In this document: positions 1-9,999 of the stretch, in pieces
How the letters are laid out: each line of letters opens with the position of its first letter
Position numbering within the stretch: position 1 is the stretch's first letter
Origin: Amphritea atlantica
Lineage (GTDB): Bacteria; Pseudomonadota; Gammaproteobacteria; Pseudomonadales; Balneatricaceae
NCBI RefSeq assembly: GCF_018860855.1
Contig: NZ_JAHKQE010000019.1
Location: 167,677 to 231,676, forward strand
Reading direction: 5' to 3'
DNA length: 64,000 nt
The notes under the pieces: generated by a model
Databases searched by the model: none
What the model was told of the DNA's origin: nothing
What the model saw: the letters and a program-made list of their open reading frames with translations, nothing else
Program-made: the position numbers and the translations under genes

Positions 1-632
1 TACTGCTGCAACTCAATCTCAGGCAACTCATCGAGCGAGCTCCAACTCCCAGTTTCAACGCTAATACCCGCATCGAGGGCCATCTTTAACAGAATAAAAC
101 GGCCAATATCATGCAGCAACCCCGCCATATAGGCCAGATCAGCACTCACATTGAAAGTAGATATATTGTTCGCCAGAAAGCGACTAAAGACAGCAGTCTC
201 GACAGAGTGGCGCCAGCCGATTCTATAACCTGGAGTGATGGTTTCTGTATCTATCTGCGTCAGCTCTTTGATCAGTTCCAGCGTATTAAATACCCCGATC
301 CGCTCGAGTGCTTTTTCGATGCTATACACAGGTTTTAGGGGACCACATGGAACGGAGTGTGCCGCAGAGAGAATTTTGGCCGCAAGGAAAGGATCCTCAC
401 CGGCGAGTTCAGCAACCTTCGGGTAAAAATCAACCGATTCGTGACTCCGCTGTTCCAACTGCGTCGCAACACTGCGTAACAAAGGTAGCGTATGAATACA
501 TTCGTTGATCAATTCGAGGCTAAATACTGCGTTAGCTTGCTCCGGCACAACACCACCTTCCGACCTATAGACCCCTTCATTATAGTTACTATTTGTCGAT
601 CGGCCGTTTATTCCATAACCACTCTGGTGCAT
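1..632 (-). CDS. HDOD domain protein (3' part cut by window edge)
   Basis: Reading the minus strand from the ATG at 632 gives an open frame that leaves the window at position 1, so about 210 N-terminal residues are visible. The frame holds an HDOD-type helical domain: a run resembling 'FYPKVAELAGEDPFLAAKIL', then a core with 'AYMAGLLHDIGRFIL', the His-Asp pair typical of HD/HDOD folds. HDOD proteins are usually signalling or regulatory proteins, often coupled to other output domains. The C-terminus is missing, so partners and catalytic potential cannot be judged. An ATG at 632 is chosen because no in-frame stop separates it from the conserved region; a start further inside is possible. The plus-strand reading frames here are shadows of this gene. 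Confidence 0.7.
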   Translation of the reverse strand, partial: MHQSGYGINGRSTNSNYNEGVYRSEGGVVPEQANAVFSLELINECIHTLPLLRSVATQLEQRSHESVDFYPKVAELAGEDPFLAAKILSAAHSVPCGPLKPVYSIEKALERIGVFNTLELIKELTQIDTETITPGYRIGWRHSVETAVFSRFLANNISTFNVSADLAYMAGLLHDIGRFILLKMALDAGISVETGSWSSLDELPEIELQQ

Positions 633-670
633 AAAGTAATTACAGACCGATAAATAACGCCAAACGGCAC

Positions 671-2101
671 TTAATGCGGATTGGCATCCGGCAGAATCAA
701 GCCGTGATTATGCAAAACCTCCTCGCCAAACCAAGCCAGATTGTCATGCAACTGCACCACTTCACCGACGATAATCAACGCGGGCGCCGGCAGTTTGGCT
801 TTTTCTTGCAACTCGGGCAAGCTGCTTAAGGTGCCGGTTAACACTTGCTGATCCGCACGGGTGCCGTTAGAGATAATCGCCGCCGGCGTCTCTGCCGGTT
901 TACCATGGGCGATTAACTGCTGAAACAGTGAGGGCAACGTATGCAGCCCCATATAAAATACGATGGTTTGGTTGGGATGCACTAGCTCGTCAAAATTCAG
1001 ATCGGAGGTGCGGTTTTTTAACTGGCCCGTTACCAATCTGACGGACTGTGCATAGTTACGATGCGTCAGTGGAATGCCCGCATAGGTTGAACAGGCACTG
1101 GCGGCGGTAATCCCCGGCACCACTTGAAACGGGATATTATGCTGTTTGAGGGTTTCTAGCTCTTCCCCTCCGCGACCAAAAATAAAAGGATCCCCTCCCT
1201 TCAAGCGCAGCACTCGCCGCCCTTGCAGGGCATGCTTCACCAACAGCTCATTAATATCATCCTGTGGAACCGCGTGGTTATTACGCCGCTTACCAACAAA
1301 GATACGATCAGCATCGCGGCGACACAGATCGACAATAGCGGGTGATACTAACTGATCATAAAGCACCACATCCGCCTGCTGCATCAACCTGAGCGCTTTA
1401 AAGGTCAGCAGTTCAGGATCGCCTGGGCCACCGCCCACCAGATAAACTTCGCCGACCTGATGATCAGGGTCGGCGGTCTCGAGTGCGGATTCCAACAACG
1501 CTCGCGCTTCTTTATCTCGACCGGCAAACACCTTTTCAGCCACCTGACCTTGCAGGATTTTTTCCCAGAAGATACGGCGACGTTCGACATTGCTAAAGGT
1601 CTCTTTGACCTGCTGCCGGAACTGCCCAACCAGCTTACCTAGGCGGCTATAACCTTGTGGAATCCAGGTTTCCAACTTAGCCCGCAGCAAACGAGCCAAC
1701 ACCGGTGACTCACCACCAGAGGAGATACCGATAACGATGGGCGAGCGATCAACAATAGCGGGGAAAATAAAGGTACACAGCGGCTGATTATCAACAACAT
1801 TAACCGGAATATTCCGTTCAACCGCATCAAAATGAACTCGCTCGTTAAGCTGATCATCATCGGTTGCGGCAATCACCAGATAAGCATCGGTCAATAAACC
1901 GCTGTGATATTCCCCAACAATGACCTGACCGTTGTGCTGCTCAATCAGCTCAACCAGCTCCGGCTCGACCCGGTGGGCCACCACAATAACCCGCGCACCG
2001 GCCCGAGTTAATAGGCTCGCCTTGCGCAGCGCCACTTGGCCACCCCCAACTAACAGTGCAGTCCGGTCGTTCAGCTTAAAAAATAACGGCAAATAGTCCA
2101 A
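671..2101 (-). CDS. cysG: Siroheme synthase (trifunctional CysG)
   Basis: Makes siroheme, the cofactor of sulfite and nitrite reductases. The C-terminal half methylates uroporphyrinogen III to precorrin-2; the N-terminal half oxidises it with NAD and inserts iron. The 476-residue length fits full CysG. An NAD-binding glycine motif lies near residues 17-31 ([13 protein letters not shown]), and the methyltransferase signature [19 protein letters not shown] is near residue 219. A GAGG-like ribosome site (tgagga) sits 7 bases before the ATG. The gene follows the cysI-DUF934-cysH set on the same strand, but a strong terminator at 2194-2222 separates them, so it probably has its own promoter in 2102-2193. 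It supplies siroheme to the adjacent CysI. Confidence 0.97.
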   Translation of the reverse strand: MDYLPLFFKLNDRTALLVGGGQVALRKASLLTRAGARVIVVAHRVEPELVELIEQHNGQVIVGEYHSGLLTDAYLVIAATDDDQLNERVHFDAVERNIPVNVVDNQPLCTFIFPAIVDRSPIVIGISSGGESPVLARLLRAKLETWIPQGYSRLGKLVGQFRQQVKETFSNVERRRIFWEKILQGQVAEKVFAGRDKEARALLESALETADPDHQVGEVYLVGGGPGDPELLTFKALRLMQQADVVLYDQLVSPAIVDLCRRDADRIFVGKRRNNHAVPQDDINELLVKHALQGRRVLRLKGGDPFIFGRGGEELETLKQHNIPFQVVPGITAASACSTYAGIPLTHRNYAQSVRLVTGQLKNRTSDLNFDELVHPNQTIVFYMGLHTLPSLFQQLIAHGKPAETPAAIISNGTRADQQVLTGTLSSLPELQEKAKLPAPALIIVGEVVQLHDNLAWFGEEVLHNHGLILPDANPH

Positions 2102-2193
2102 TGTGTCGTCCTCAGCAAGCGCGGTAAAATAACCTGAGATAAGGTATTAAGGTAATACTGCTATCTAAAATAGCATATAAAAAAGCGATGCAG

Positions 2194-2222
2194 AAAAGAG
2201 CCCGCTAATAGCGGGCTCTTTT
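2194..2222 (-). terminator. Rho-independent terminator after cysH
   Basis: A perfect 12-bp inverted repeat (arms 2194-2205 and 2211-2222, loop taata) with GC-rich core and A/T flanks on both sides. It should stop transcription leaving cysH on the minus strand, and isolates cysG. Confidence 0.85.
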
Positions 2223-2240
2223 AAATGATGCAGAATGAAT

Positions 2241-3005
2241 TTACTTAGGCAGAAAATCCATAACATTGACCGGTTTAGCCTCAGTAGACTTAACGGCCGG
2301 TGCGCCTGAATGTAAGCCACACTCACGGGTTTCAGGGTTCTCCCACCACCAGCGTCCGGCGCGAACATCTTCGCCCTCGGCAACCGCACGGGTACAGGGA
2401 GCACAACCGATACTCGGATAATGCTGATCGTGCAGTGCGTTATAAGGCACTTTGTAAGCACGAATATAGGCCCAGACCTCTTGCTCAGTCCAATCCGCTA
2501 GAGGATTAAACTTATCGATGCCGTTGCCTTCGTCAAACTCTTTAAAACCGATCTCATCACGGGTAACTGACTGTTCCCGACGCAGGCCGGTAATCCAAGC
2601 GTCTCGGTTAGCCAGTGCCCGTTTCAACGGTTTAATCTTACGGACAAAACAACAGCCTTTACGCATCGCCTGACTTTCATAGAAAGCATTGACGCCGTTA
2701 GTCTGCACATACTCTTCGACATCAGCCGCTTCAGGATAGTAAACCTGCACTTTCAGGTTGCCATAAAGCGCCTGCACATCGGTGAGTAATTTCAGTGTTT
2801 CTTCCGGTAAACGGCCGGTATCGAGCACAAACATGCCGAGTTGTGGCGTATGTTTACTGATCAGATCAGTAATCACTACATCTTCAGCGCCAAGACTATT
2901 AGCAAACACCACACTCGCATCTGAATTCTCGGCCGCCGCCTGCTTTAGCACCTCAATCGTATGGGCAACTTTAGCGTCCAGTTCTGCGGTTAATAACTCA
3001 CTCAT
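2241..3005 (-). CDS. cysH: Assimilatory adenylyl-sulfate (APS) reductase
   Basis: Reduces activated sulfate to sulfite using thioredoxin. The 254-residue protein has the catalytic ECGLH motif (Cys229) and also the Cys118-Cys119 and Cys201-x2-Cys204 pairs that hold a [4Fe-4S] cluster. Such four-cysteine CysH proteins normally use APS, whereas the E. coli enzyme lacks these pairs and uses PAPS; APS as substrate is inferred from this. It follows DUF934 by 18 bases and cysI, forming a sulfite-generating and sulfite-consuming unit. Unlike E. coli CysH, the protein extends about 23 residues beyond ECGLH. The decayed APS kinase domain in CysN (see that entry) agrees with a PAPS-free route. Confidence 0.94.
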   Translation of the reverse strand: MSELLTAELDAKVAHTIEVLKQAAAENSDASVVFANSLGAEDVVITDLISKHTPQLGMFVLDTGRLPEETLKLLTDVQALYGNLKVQVYYPEAADVEEYVQTNGVNAFYESQAMRKGCCFVRKIKPLKRALANRDAWITGLRREQSVTRDEIGFKEFDEGNGIDKFNPLADWTEQEVWAYIRAYKVPYNALHDQHYPSIGCAPCTRAVAEGEDVRAGRWWWENPETRECGLHSGAPAVKSTEAKPVNVMDFLPK

Positions 3006-3023
3006 GACTCATATCCTAGTCTG

Positions 3024-3503
3024 TTACTGGCGGAAAATAGGCCGTTCATCATCGGCACTGCCCTGATAATGGACAGGGATTTCGCCAAATGCGTTGAGAA
3101 TATCATCGCTGTAGCGATCAGCCGGAATAGCAAAAGCATCGAAGCCGCAACGCTGCATATGATCGAGACGATCACGGCTGACATCACCTTCCGCACGAAT
3201 CTGCCCCGTGAACCCTGCACGACGCAATATCCGCGCAAAGCTAAAGCCCCGGCCATCGGTAAAGGCCGGAAACTCAATAGCCACCAGAGACAAGGCATCA
3301 AGGTGTTGCAACAGTAGATCAAGATCCTGATCACCATTAATACGGACACCGAGTTTACCCTTAGCGTTAAGCAGTGAGTCTAGGTGCTGTGCAAACAGCT
3401 CATAGGGGACAACAATATCTTCGTTGATATGAGCCGTCAGATTATCTTCGTCAACCAGTAACCAGCTGTCTTCAACAACCGTTCGATTAATTAACAGTGG
3501 CAT
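3024..3503 (-). CDS. DUF934 family protein, sulfite-reductase associated
   Basis: A 159-residue protein of the DUF934 family, which is found beside cysI and cysH in proteobacteria and is often annotated only as an oxidoreductase-like accessory of sulfite reduction. Its exact reaction is not established. The start at 3503 (MPLLINRTVV) is chosen because a clear GGAGAG ribosome site lies just upstream; a longer reading to 3530 has none. The start overlaps the last 17 bases of cysI, pointing to coupled translation. The conserved FTDGRGFSFA and LRRAGFTGQIRAEGDVSRD stretches are typical of the family. No flavoprotein subunit (cysJ) is nearby, so a role in electron delivery to CysI is possible but unproven. 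Confidence 0.88.
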   Translation of the reverse strand: MPLLINRTVVEDSWLLVDEDNLTAHINEDIVVPYELFAQHLDSLLNAKGKLGVRINGDQDLDLLLQHLDALSLVAIEFPAFTDGRGFSFARILRRAGFTGQIRAEGDVSRDRLDHMQRCGFDAFAIPADRYSDDILNAFGEIPVHYQGSADDERPIFRQ

Positions 3504-5148
3504 AAACTCTCTCCTTAAACGGTGCAACACCTATACGTCGTACGGTCTCGATAAAACGCTCTTCTTCAAGGCGATTTTCTACATAGACTTGCAGGATCTT
3601 TTCAACGGTATCGGCAACCTCAACTTGAGGCACTGATTTACCAATAATCTTACCCAGTGAAGCATCTTCGCGGGATGAACCACCGAGGGTGATCTGATAA
3701 TAATCTTCACCGCCTTTATCAACCCCGAGGATACCAATGTGTGCCACGTGGTGATGGGCGCAGGCATTGATACAACCGGACATATTCAGTTTGATATCAC
3801 CAATATCATAGAGATAATCGAGATCATCAAACTTCGCATTGATCTGCTCAGCCACGCCCAGTGTGTGGGCGTTCGCGAGTGAACAGAAATCAAAGCCTGG
3901 GCAGACGATCATATCGGTCAGGGTGCCAATGTTGGCGCGTGCCAAATTCAGGTCACGCAATGATTGCCACAGCGTATACAAATCACCCGCGGCCACATGA
4001 GCGAACACTAGGTTCTGATCGTGGGTGCTGCGAATCTCACCGAAGTTAAAGGTGTCGGCTAGATCTGCAACCGCATCCAGCTGCACATCGGTGATATCAC
4101 CCGGCGGCTTCAGATGAGGTTTCAACGAAATGACCACCGCCCGATAACCGGCGATCTTATGCTCGCGGGTATTACGTTCATACCAAGCACGGAACTCAAG
4201 ATCATCGGCCAGCTGATTTTCCAGCACAGACAACCCATCGACCGCATCAGCCGCATAAGGATGCGGTTCAAAATAGCCTTTAATCTTAGCGATGTAATCA
4301 TCGGTCAGCGCTAGTTCGGTTTCACGAATGATGTTCCATTCCGCTTCAACCTTTTTGCTAAACTCTTCAATACCTAACGCATTGACTAAAATTTTGATAC
4401 GCGCTTTGTATTTGTTATCCCGACGACCATTAAGGTTGTAGACCCGCAGAATCGCTTCGAGATAGGTCAACAGATCACGCTTGGGCAAGAACTCACGGAT
4501 CAATTTACCAATCACCGGCGTACGACCAAGACCACCACCGACCAGCACTTCAAAGCCTATTTCACCGGCGTCATTTTTCACCATGTGCAAACCGATATCA
4601 TGAACCTGAGACGCAGCACGATCTTCAGGGCCACCGGTTACGGCGATTTTGAACTTACGCGGTAGGTAAGCAAATTCGGGGTGGAAAGTGGTCCATTGAC
4701 GGATAATTTCACACCAAGGACGTGGATCTTCAATCTCTTCTGGCACAATGCCAGCAAAATGATCGGTGGTGGTGTTACGCAGACAGTTACCACTGGTCTG
4801 GATCGCATGCATCTGCACTTCAGCCAGCTCAGCCAGAATATCCGGCACCTCTTCCAACTTCGGCCAGTTCAACTGAACATTGGTCCGTGTGGTAAAGTGG
4901 GCGTAATTTTTATCATATTTACGGGTGATATCCGCCAGCTTACGCAGCTGTACAGAGTTCATCAGGCCATATGGCACTGCAATCCGCAGCATCGGCGCTT
5001 GGCGCTGAATATAGAGGCCATTCATCAGGCGCAGGCCACGGAATTCCTCATCCGGAATTTCACCAGCCAAGAAACGGCGGGTCTGATCGCGGTATTGCTC
5101 AACCCGCGCATTGATCAGAGTCTGATCCTGTTCGTTATATTGATACAT
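3487..5148 (-). CDS. cysI: Sulfite reductase hemoprotein (nitrite/sulfite reductase family)
   Basis: Catalyses the six-electron reduction of sulfite to sulfide. The 553-residue protein has the duplicated ferredoxin-like/sirohaem architecture. The [4Fe-4S]-siroheme cysteines are intact: Cys416-x5-Cys422 (CPGFDFC) and Cys459-x3-Cys463 (GCINAC), followed by AHHHVAHIGILG. The substrate-side region CLRNTTTDHFAG lies at residues 122-133. It is the first of the cysI-DUF934-cysH group and its end overlaps DUF934. No cysJ is in the window, so the electron donor may be a ferredoxin or an unlinked flavoprotein. The ATG at 5148 has only a weak ribosome site (cggcgg). Confidence 0.95.
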   Translation of the reverse strand: MYQYNEQDQTLINARVEQYRDQTRRFLAGEIPDEEFRGLRLMNGLYIQRQAPMLRIAVPYGLMNSVQLRKLADITRKYDKNYAHFTTRTNVQLNWPKLEEVPDILAELAEVQMHAIQTSGNCLRNTTTDHFAGIVPEEIEDPRPWCEIIRQWTTFHPEFAYLPRKFKIAVTGGPEDRAASQVHDIGLHMVKNDAGEIGFEVLVGGGLGRTPVIGKLIREFLPKRDLLTYLEAILRVYNLNGRRDNKYKARIKILVNALGIEEFSKKVEAEWNIIRETELALTDDYIAKIKGYFEPHPYAADAVDGLSVLENQLADDLEFRAWYERNTREHKIAGYRAVVISLKPHLKPPGDITDVQLDAVADLADTFNFGEIRSTHDQNLVFAHVAAGDLYTLWQSLRDLNLARANIGTLTDMIVCPGFDFCSLANAHTLGVAEQINAKFDDLDYLYDIGDIKLNMSGCINACAHHHVAHIGILGVDKGGEDYYQITLGGSSREDASLGKIIGKSVPQVEVADTVEKILQVYVENRLEEERFIETVRRIGVAPFKERVYATVN

Positions 5149-5229
5149 GTCTATTACCGCCGGCTAACCGGCCCTCACCCTATAAAAATTACAATTCAGA
5201 AATTCTATTTAATTCAGACTATCCAGCCA

Positions 5230-6015
5230 TTAGCCCACCAGTACAAAACGCATACCGATGGCTAATAACAGGGTTCCCATAATTGGCTGGATAACCCTGG
5301 GGGACAGTTTGCTACCAAAATGACTGCCCAAAAATACCCCTGGCAATGAACCTATTACCAGACATAAGAGCAACCAAAGATCGACACTGCCCATGCCGTA
5401 ATGACCCGCACCAGCAATACTGGTTAACACCACCGCATGAACCAGATCGGTCCCGACCAGTGTCTGCATGGTCATCCGTGGATAAAGAAAAATCAGCATC
5501 GCGGTGCCTAAAGCGCCCGCGCCTACTGAGGAGAGCGTCACCAAGCCACCTAAGACGATCCCCACTAACAATGTCACATAGGGACGGTATCGCCGCCCAT
5601 GCTTCTCAAACACTGTGCCTTCCAGTTTAACCACTGACGCACGGATCTTAGCCCGAAAAAACACTGCCACCGAGGTTAACACTAATGAAACACCTAAGGT
5701 GATATTCATCAGGTGTTCAATCTGTTCCAGACCATCTAAACCATCGAGATAATACAGTGTTAGTAACGCGCCGGGGATACTACCACCGAGCAGCAAAAAC
5801 ACCACCCGCCACTCAACCAATTTTTTGCGCGCATAAGAGATGCTGCCACCAAACTTAGTGATCGCCGCATAAATCAAATCCGTACTCACCGCGGTAATCG
5901 GCGGAATACCAAAAATGACGATGAGAATCGGCGTCATCAGGGCACCACCCCCTATCCCGGTCAGACCCACTATAAAACCAACCACCAGGCCGGCAAAGCT
6001 GTAAGCTACTTCCAT
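5230..6015 (-). CDS. TSUP (TauE/SafE) family membrane permease
   Basis: A roughly 261-residue integral membrane protein with about eight hydrophobic segments and the duplicated TSUP motif: VGLTGIGGGALMTPIL near the start and LSSVGAGALGTAMLIFLYP in the second half. TSUP proteins move sulfite, sulfate or sulfonate-type anions. Position directly upstream of cysI, with an 81-base gap and the same strand, suggests sulfate uptake or export of excess sulfite; this is inferred from context. The ATG at 6015 is preferred; a TTG-started extension to 6072 is open but adds residues that do not look like a TSUP N-terminus. It is transcribed divergently from cysD. Confidence 0.88.
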   Translation of the reverse strand: MEVAYSFAGLVVGFIVGLTGIGGGALMTPILIVIFGIPPITAVSTDLIYAAITKFGGSISYARKKLVEWRVVFLLLGGSIPGALLTLYYLDGLDGLEQIEHLMNITLGVSLVLTSVAVFFRAKIRASVVKLEGTVFEKHGRRYRPYVTLLVGIVLGGLVTLSSVGAGALGTAMLIFLYPRMTMQTLVGTDLVHAVVLTSIAGAGHYGMGSVDLWLLLCLVIGSLPGVFLGSHFGSKLSPRVIQPIMGTLLLAIGMRFVLVG

Positions 6016-6379
6016 CAACGTTCTCAGCTGCCATAAAAAGTTACCCGTCCTCTTGCAGACGGAATAGCGCAAATTCAGAGCATGCCATCATAGCGACCTC
6101 GCCTTATAACGTAAAATAATAATTATTAATTTGTTAATTCTTTTATGGAATAAGCGATCAACAAGACTCCGCTTTTTCCCAGTACCACAATCAACAGACA
6201 CCCTTATGCAAAAAAGATATTAAAACATTCCAACATATTCTTTTTAATTTTAAAGGTAGTTCTGCCATAATAGCCCCCAATATACGGTGCCGCGCGATTG
6301 ATGCTGTCTAAATCCATTAGGATTTATCATCTCCACGCCACCTCGACATTTTTCAGGTATGTAAGAAGAGCTAATCAAT
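6016..6379. promoter_or_regulatory. Divergent promoter region between TSUP-cysI-cysH and cysD-cysN
   Basis: AT-rich 364-base region with no gene. It contains a perfect inverted repeat TAAATCC-atta-GGATTTA at 6309-6326, about 53 bases before cysD, and a possible -10 hexamer CATAAT near 6274-6279 with no good -35, as expected for an activator-dependent promoter. The motif GGAATAAG near 6147-6154 recurs upstream of cysK. CysB, the LysR-type regulator of sulfate genes, is the obvious candidate; the binding sites are not proven. Confidence 0.5.
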
Positions 6380-7297
6380 ATGAGTCAATTGCCGGAACAC
6401 AGACTGACCCATCTGCGTCAGCTGGAAGCAGAAAGCATCCACATTATTCGCGAAGTTGCATCGGAGTTTGAAAATCCGGTAATGCTTTACTCCGTTGGCA
6501 AAGATTCCGCCGTGATGCTGCACCTAGCACGCAAAGCCTTCTACCCTGGCAAGCCGCCATTTCCATTGATGCATGTGGATACGACGTGGAAGTTTAAAGA
6601 GATGATCAGCTTCCGCGATAAGATGGCGGAAGAAGTGGGCATGGAACTGATTGTGCACACCAATCAGGAAGGCGTTGATATGAATATCAGCCCTTTCACC
6701 CACGGTTCGAAGAAACACACCGATATAATGAAAACCCAGGGCCTTAAACAGGCACTGAACAAATACAAGTTCGATGCGGCCTTTGGTGGTGCGCGCCGTG
6801 ATGAAGAGAAATCCCGCGCTAAAGAACGCGTATTCTCCTTCCGTGATAAAAACCATCGCTGGGACCCTAAGAGTCAACGTCCCGAGTTGTGGAACACCTT
6901 TAACACCCGCATCGACAAAGGCGAAAGTATCCGGGTATTCCCACTATCCAACTGGACCGAGCTGGATATCTGGCAATATATCTACCTTGAAGGTATTCCA
7001 ATTGTGCCACTCTACTTTGCCGCTAAGCGCCCGATTGTAGTCCGTGATGGCGTAGAGATTATGGTCGATGATGACCGTCTTCCTCTCGAAGAAGGCGAAG
7101 TGCCGGAAATGAAGATGGTGCGCTTCCGTACCCTAGGATGTTATCCGCTCACCGGTGCCGTGGAATCCACAGCGCAAACCCTGCCTGAAATCATTCAGGA
7201 GATGCTGTTAGCCACCACATCAGAACGTCAGGGCCGAGTGATTGATAACGATGGCGCAGGCTCAATGGAACAGAAAAAGATGGAAGGCTACTTCTAA
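6380..7297 (+). CDS. cysD: Sulfate adenylyltransferase subunit 2
   Basis: Catalytic ATP sulfurylase subunit. With GTPase CysN it makes APS from sulfate and ATP, the first step of assimilation. The 305-residue length matches the family (E. coli 302). The PP-loop nucleotide motif [10 protein letters not shown] is at residues 39-48, followed by the conserved [12 protein letters not shown] and [15 protein letters not shown] segments. A ribosome-site-like aagag lies 10-14 bases before the ATG. cysN follows after 104 bases, longer than the usual near-overlap, but no strong terminator is visible between them, so co-transcription is likely. Confidence 0.97.
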   Translation: MSQLPEHRLTHLRQLEAESIHIIREVASEFENPVMLYSVGKDSAVMLHLARKAFYPGKPPFPLMHVDTTWKFKEMISFRDKMAEEVGMELIVHTNQEGVDMNISPFTHGSKKHTDIMKTQGLKQALNKYKFDAAFGGARRDEEKSRAKERVFSFRDKNHRWDPKSQRPELWNTFNTRIDKGESIRVFPLSNWTELDIWQYIYLEGIPIVPLYFAAKRPIVVRDGVEIMVDDDRLPLEEGEVPEMKMVRFRTLGCYPLTGAVESTAQTLPEIIQEMLLATTSERQGRVIDNDGAGSMEQKKMEGYF

Positions 7298-7401
7298 AAC
7301 GGCGGGCGTCGCTGAGACCCTTCACCGGCGCACTTAATCCGTTATGCCTACTCAACGTCTTTTACTGCACTGTACAGAATTTTAGAATACGGAACATAAT
7401 C

Positions 7402-9105
7402 ATGAGTCATCAGTCCGATCTGATCGCCAGCGATATCGAAACTTATCTGGCACAACATGAAAACAAAGAACTACTGCGCTTTCTGACCTGCGGTAGTGTA
7501 GATGATGGTAAGTCGACCCTGATTGGTCGTCTGCTACACGATTCAAAGATGATCTATGAAGATCAACTCGCTGCCCTGCACTCCGATAACGCTAAATCCG
7601 GTAATGCCGGTGAAGAGCTCGACCTCGCACTGTTAGTTGACGGCCTACAAGCCGAACGTGAACAGGGTATTACCATCGATGTCGCTTATCGCTACTTCTC
7701 AACCTCTACCCGTAAATTCATCATCGCGGATACTCCAGGGCATGAGCAGTACACCCGCAACATGGCGACTGGCGCATCCACCTGCGATCTAGCGATTATC
7801 CTGATTGATGCCCGTTATGGCGTGCAGGTACAAACCAAACGTCACAGCTTTATTACGGCGCTACTGGGGATTAAGCACACCATTGTCGCTGTCAACAAGA
7901 TGGACCTGGTGGACTTCAGCGAAGCCCGCTACGAAGAGATTAAACAGGATTATCTAGACTTTGCTGCTGACTTAGAGCTAAACGACATCCACTTTGTGCC
8001 GATGTCGGCGCTAAAAGGCGACAACGTCGTCAATCTAAGCGACAACATGCCTTGGTATAAAGGTGCGCCATTAATGGAGCATCTGGAAACCATCGAGATC
8101 GCTAATGATCAGAATTTCGATCAGTTACGCTTTCCAGTTCAGTATGTTAACCGTCCTAACCTCGACTTCCGTGGCTATTGCGGCACACTCGGTTCAGGTA
8201 TTGTCCGCCCAGGCGACGAGATTACTGTTTTGCCATCAGGTAAAAGCAGCCGTGTAAAATCGATCGTCTCCTATGAAGGCGAGTTACAAGAAGCCTTCCC
8301 TCCGATGGCTGTCACCCTGACCCTCGAAGATGAGATCGATATCAGCCGTGGCGATATGATTGTTCACAGCAACGATAAGACTCAGGTTAGCAACCGCTTT
8401 GATGCGATGGTTGTTTGGATGGCCGAACAAGAACTGATCCCTGGGCGTCAGTACGACATTAAACTGGCCACCCAAACGGTCGCCGGTGGTATCAGCAGTA
8501 TTCGTCACTGTGTCGATGTTAATACGCAACAACAACACCCAGCAGCAACGCTGAAGCTGAACGAAATTGGCCGTTGTGAAATCACCCTAGAGCGCCCTGT
8601 TGTCACCGACGATTACCGTTCACACCACACAACCGGTTCATTTATTGTGATCGATCGACTGAGCAATATCACAGTCGCCGCCGGTATGATTGCCGCAGAT
8701 GATGCGGAAGGTAATCTGATCAATGACCAGCAGATCAGCCATAGCCCAACCATCAGCCAAGCAGAACGAGAACAGCGTTTCGGCCAGAAAGCGATCACGC
8801 TGGCGATTCAGGGTGGCACTCAAGAGCAACGTAACACCCTGCTCTACACCCTAGAGCGACAGCTGTTCAATCAGGGACGGGCGATTACCGTACTGTTGAA
8901 CGACAATCACCAAGGCGAAGTCGGTTCAATCGCAGCGCTGCTGAATGAAAACGGTCTATTAGTACTCACCGATGCCGCAGCAAGCGCACTGCCTGAAGAC
9001 GCACTGCAGGTTGATCTAAACAGCCCTGAACTGAGTGAACAACCGTCGGTTACCGCTCAAGTCCATACGGTTCTGGAGTTGTTACGCGATAACAGTGCGA
9101 TCTGA
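7402..9105 (+). CDS. cysN: Sulfate adenylyltransferase subunit 1 with decayed APS kinase domain
   Basis: Regulatory GTPase of ATP sulfurylase, an EF-Tu-like protein that couples GTP hydrolysis to APS synthesis. The G motifs are intact: G1 GSVDDGKS (31-38), G3 DTPGHEQ (110-116), G4 NKMD (165-168). The protein is 567 residues, about 90 longer than stand-alone CysN. Residues about 455-567 align by eye with the CysC (APS kinase) half of CysNC fusions: [30 protein letters not shown] and [19 protein letters not shown] match segments of CysC. However, the P-loop is replaced by GGTQEQRN (471-478), and the segments between these matches are deleted. APS kinase activity is therefore very unlikely. This fits the APS-type CysH in the same cluster. 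Confidence 0.95.
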   Translation: MSHQSDLIASDIETYLAQHENKELLRFLTCGSVDDGKSTLIGRLLHDSKMIYEDQLAALHSDNAKSGNAGEELDLALLVDGLQAEREQGITIDVAYRYFSTSTRKFIIADTPGHEQYTRNMATGASTCDLAIILIDARYGVQVQTKRHSFITALLGIKHTIVAVNKMDLVDFSEARYEEIKQDYLDFAADLELNDIHFVPMSALKGDNVVNLSDNMPWYKGAPLMEHLETIEIANDQNFDQLRFPVQYVNRPNLDFRGYCGTLGSGIVRPGDEITVLPSGKSSRVKSIVSYEGELQEAFPPMAVTLTLEDEIDISRGDMIVHSNDKTQVSNRFDAMVVWMAEQELIPGRQYDIKLATQTVAGGISSIRHCVDVNTQQQHPAATLKLNEIGRCEITLERPVVTDDYRSHHTTGSFIVIDRLSNITVAAGMIAADDAEGNLINDQQISHSPTISQAEREQRFGQKAITLAIQGGTQEQRNTLLYTLERQLFNQGRAITVLLNDNHQGEVGSIAALLNENGLLVLTDAAASALPEDALQVDLNSPELSEQPSVTAQVHTVLELLRDNSAI

Positions 9106-9126
9106 TTCCGCGCAGATGGATGAACC

Positions 9127-9165
9127 ATTAACTGGGCTGAACATAAGTTCACGCCCAGTTTGATA
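9127..9165 (+). terminator. Probable terminator after cysN
   Basis: A 13-bp stem with one bulged base (arms 9130-9142 and 9147-9160, loop ataa) begins 25 bases after cysN and is followed by a weak T-rich run. It probably ends cysDN transcription. Confidence 0.6.
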
Positions 9166-9408
9166 TTTATCCGAGGTATTGTAGAAAGTTTATGTTATCC
9201 ATAAGCTTTAGCGGATCAGCCTGATATAATGCCTTGCCAAGACAATCTGACCCACTCATATTGCTTTTTATGATCCAAGTCCAGAAAAGTTGAAGCACAT
9301 CAACCATAAAGCTATACCGAAAGGTCGCTAAAATCGGTAAACTTTAGCACTTTCTCATTTTCAGCCAGCTCCGGTACAACGAATACCGGCGATGATGTAA
9401 CGAGTATT
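9166..9408 (+). promoter_or_regulatory. Probable rsx operon promoter region
   Basis: The cysN-rsxA gap (303 bases in all) has no gene. A sigma-70-like promoter fits at TTGAAG (9290-9295), 17-base spacer, TATACC (9313-9318), leaving a leader of about 85 bases before rsxA. This is a pattern match only. Confidence 0.4.
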
Positions 9409-9990
9409 ATGACTGATTACCTGCTAATTATTATCAGCACTGTTCTAGTGAACAATTTCGTACTGGTTCAGTTTCTTGGCCTTTGCCCCTTTATGGGCGT
9501 GTCCAACAAGCTAGAAACAGCGATGGGCATGTCGCTGGCAACCACCTTTGTGCTAACCCTATCATCGGTTTGCAGTTATTTGGTGTATACCTATCTGCTG
9601 GCCCCACTTGAAATCACCTATCTGAAAACCATCTCGTTCATTCTGGTGATCGCCGTGGTGGTGCAGTTCACTGAAATGGTGGTGCGCAAAACCAGCCCGC
9701 TGCTTTATAAATTACTCGGCATCTTTCTGCCCCTGATTACCACCAACTGTGCGGTACTGGGTGTCGCTCTGCTGAATATCAAAAAGATGAACGGCTTTGT
9801 CGATTCGATTGTTTACGGCTTTGGTGCCGCGGTTGGTTTCTCCCTAGCGCTGATTCTGTTTTCCGCTATGCGGGAGCGTATCACCGTGGCCGATGTTCCT
9901 GTTCCTTTTCAGGGAACGGCTATCGGTATGGTCACTGCGGGTCTGATGTCACTCGCCTTCCTCGGTTTTACCGGCTTAGTTCAGTTTTAA
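9409..9990 (+). CDS. rsxA: Electron transport complex subunit RsxA (RnfA)
   Basis: Integral membrane subunit of the Rsx/Rnf complex, which moves electrons between NADH and ferredoxin-level acceptors across the inner membrane and, in E. coli, keeps SoxR reduced. The 193-residue length equals E. coli RsxA. About six membrane segments are seen, with [19 protein letters not shown] near the N-terminus and [18 protein letters not shown] in the middle; these conserved cysteine-containing half-repeats resemble those in RsxE. It is first in rsxABCDGE and is followed by rsxB after 9 bases. Confidence 0.97.
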   Translation: MTDYLLIIISTVLVNNFVLVQFLGLCPFMGVSNKLETAMGMSLATTFVLTLSSVCSYLVYTYLLAPLEITYLKTISFILVIAVVVQFTEMVVRKTSPLLYKLLGIFLPLITTNCAVLGVALLNIKKMNGFVDSIVYGFGAAVGFSLALILFSAMRERITVADVPVPFQGTAIGMVTAGLMSLAFLGFTGLVQF

Positions 9991-9999
9991 GGAGTTACC

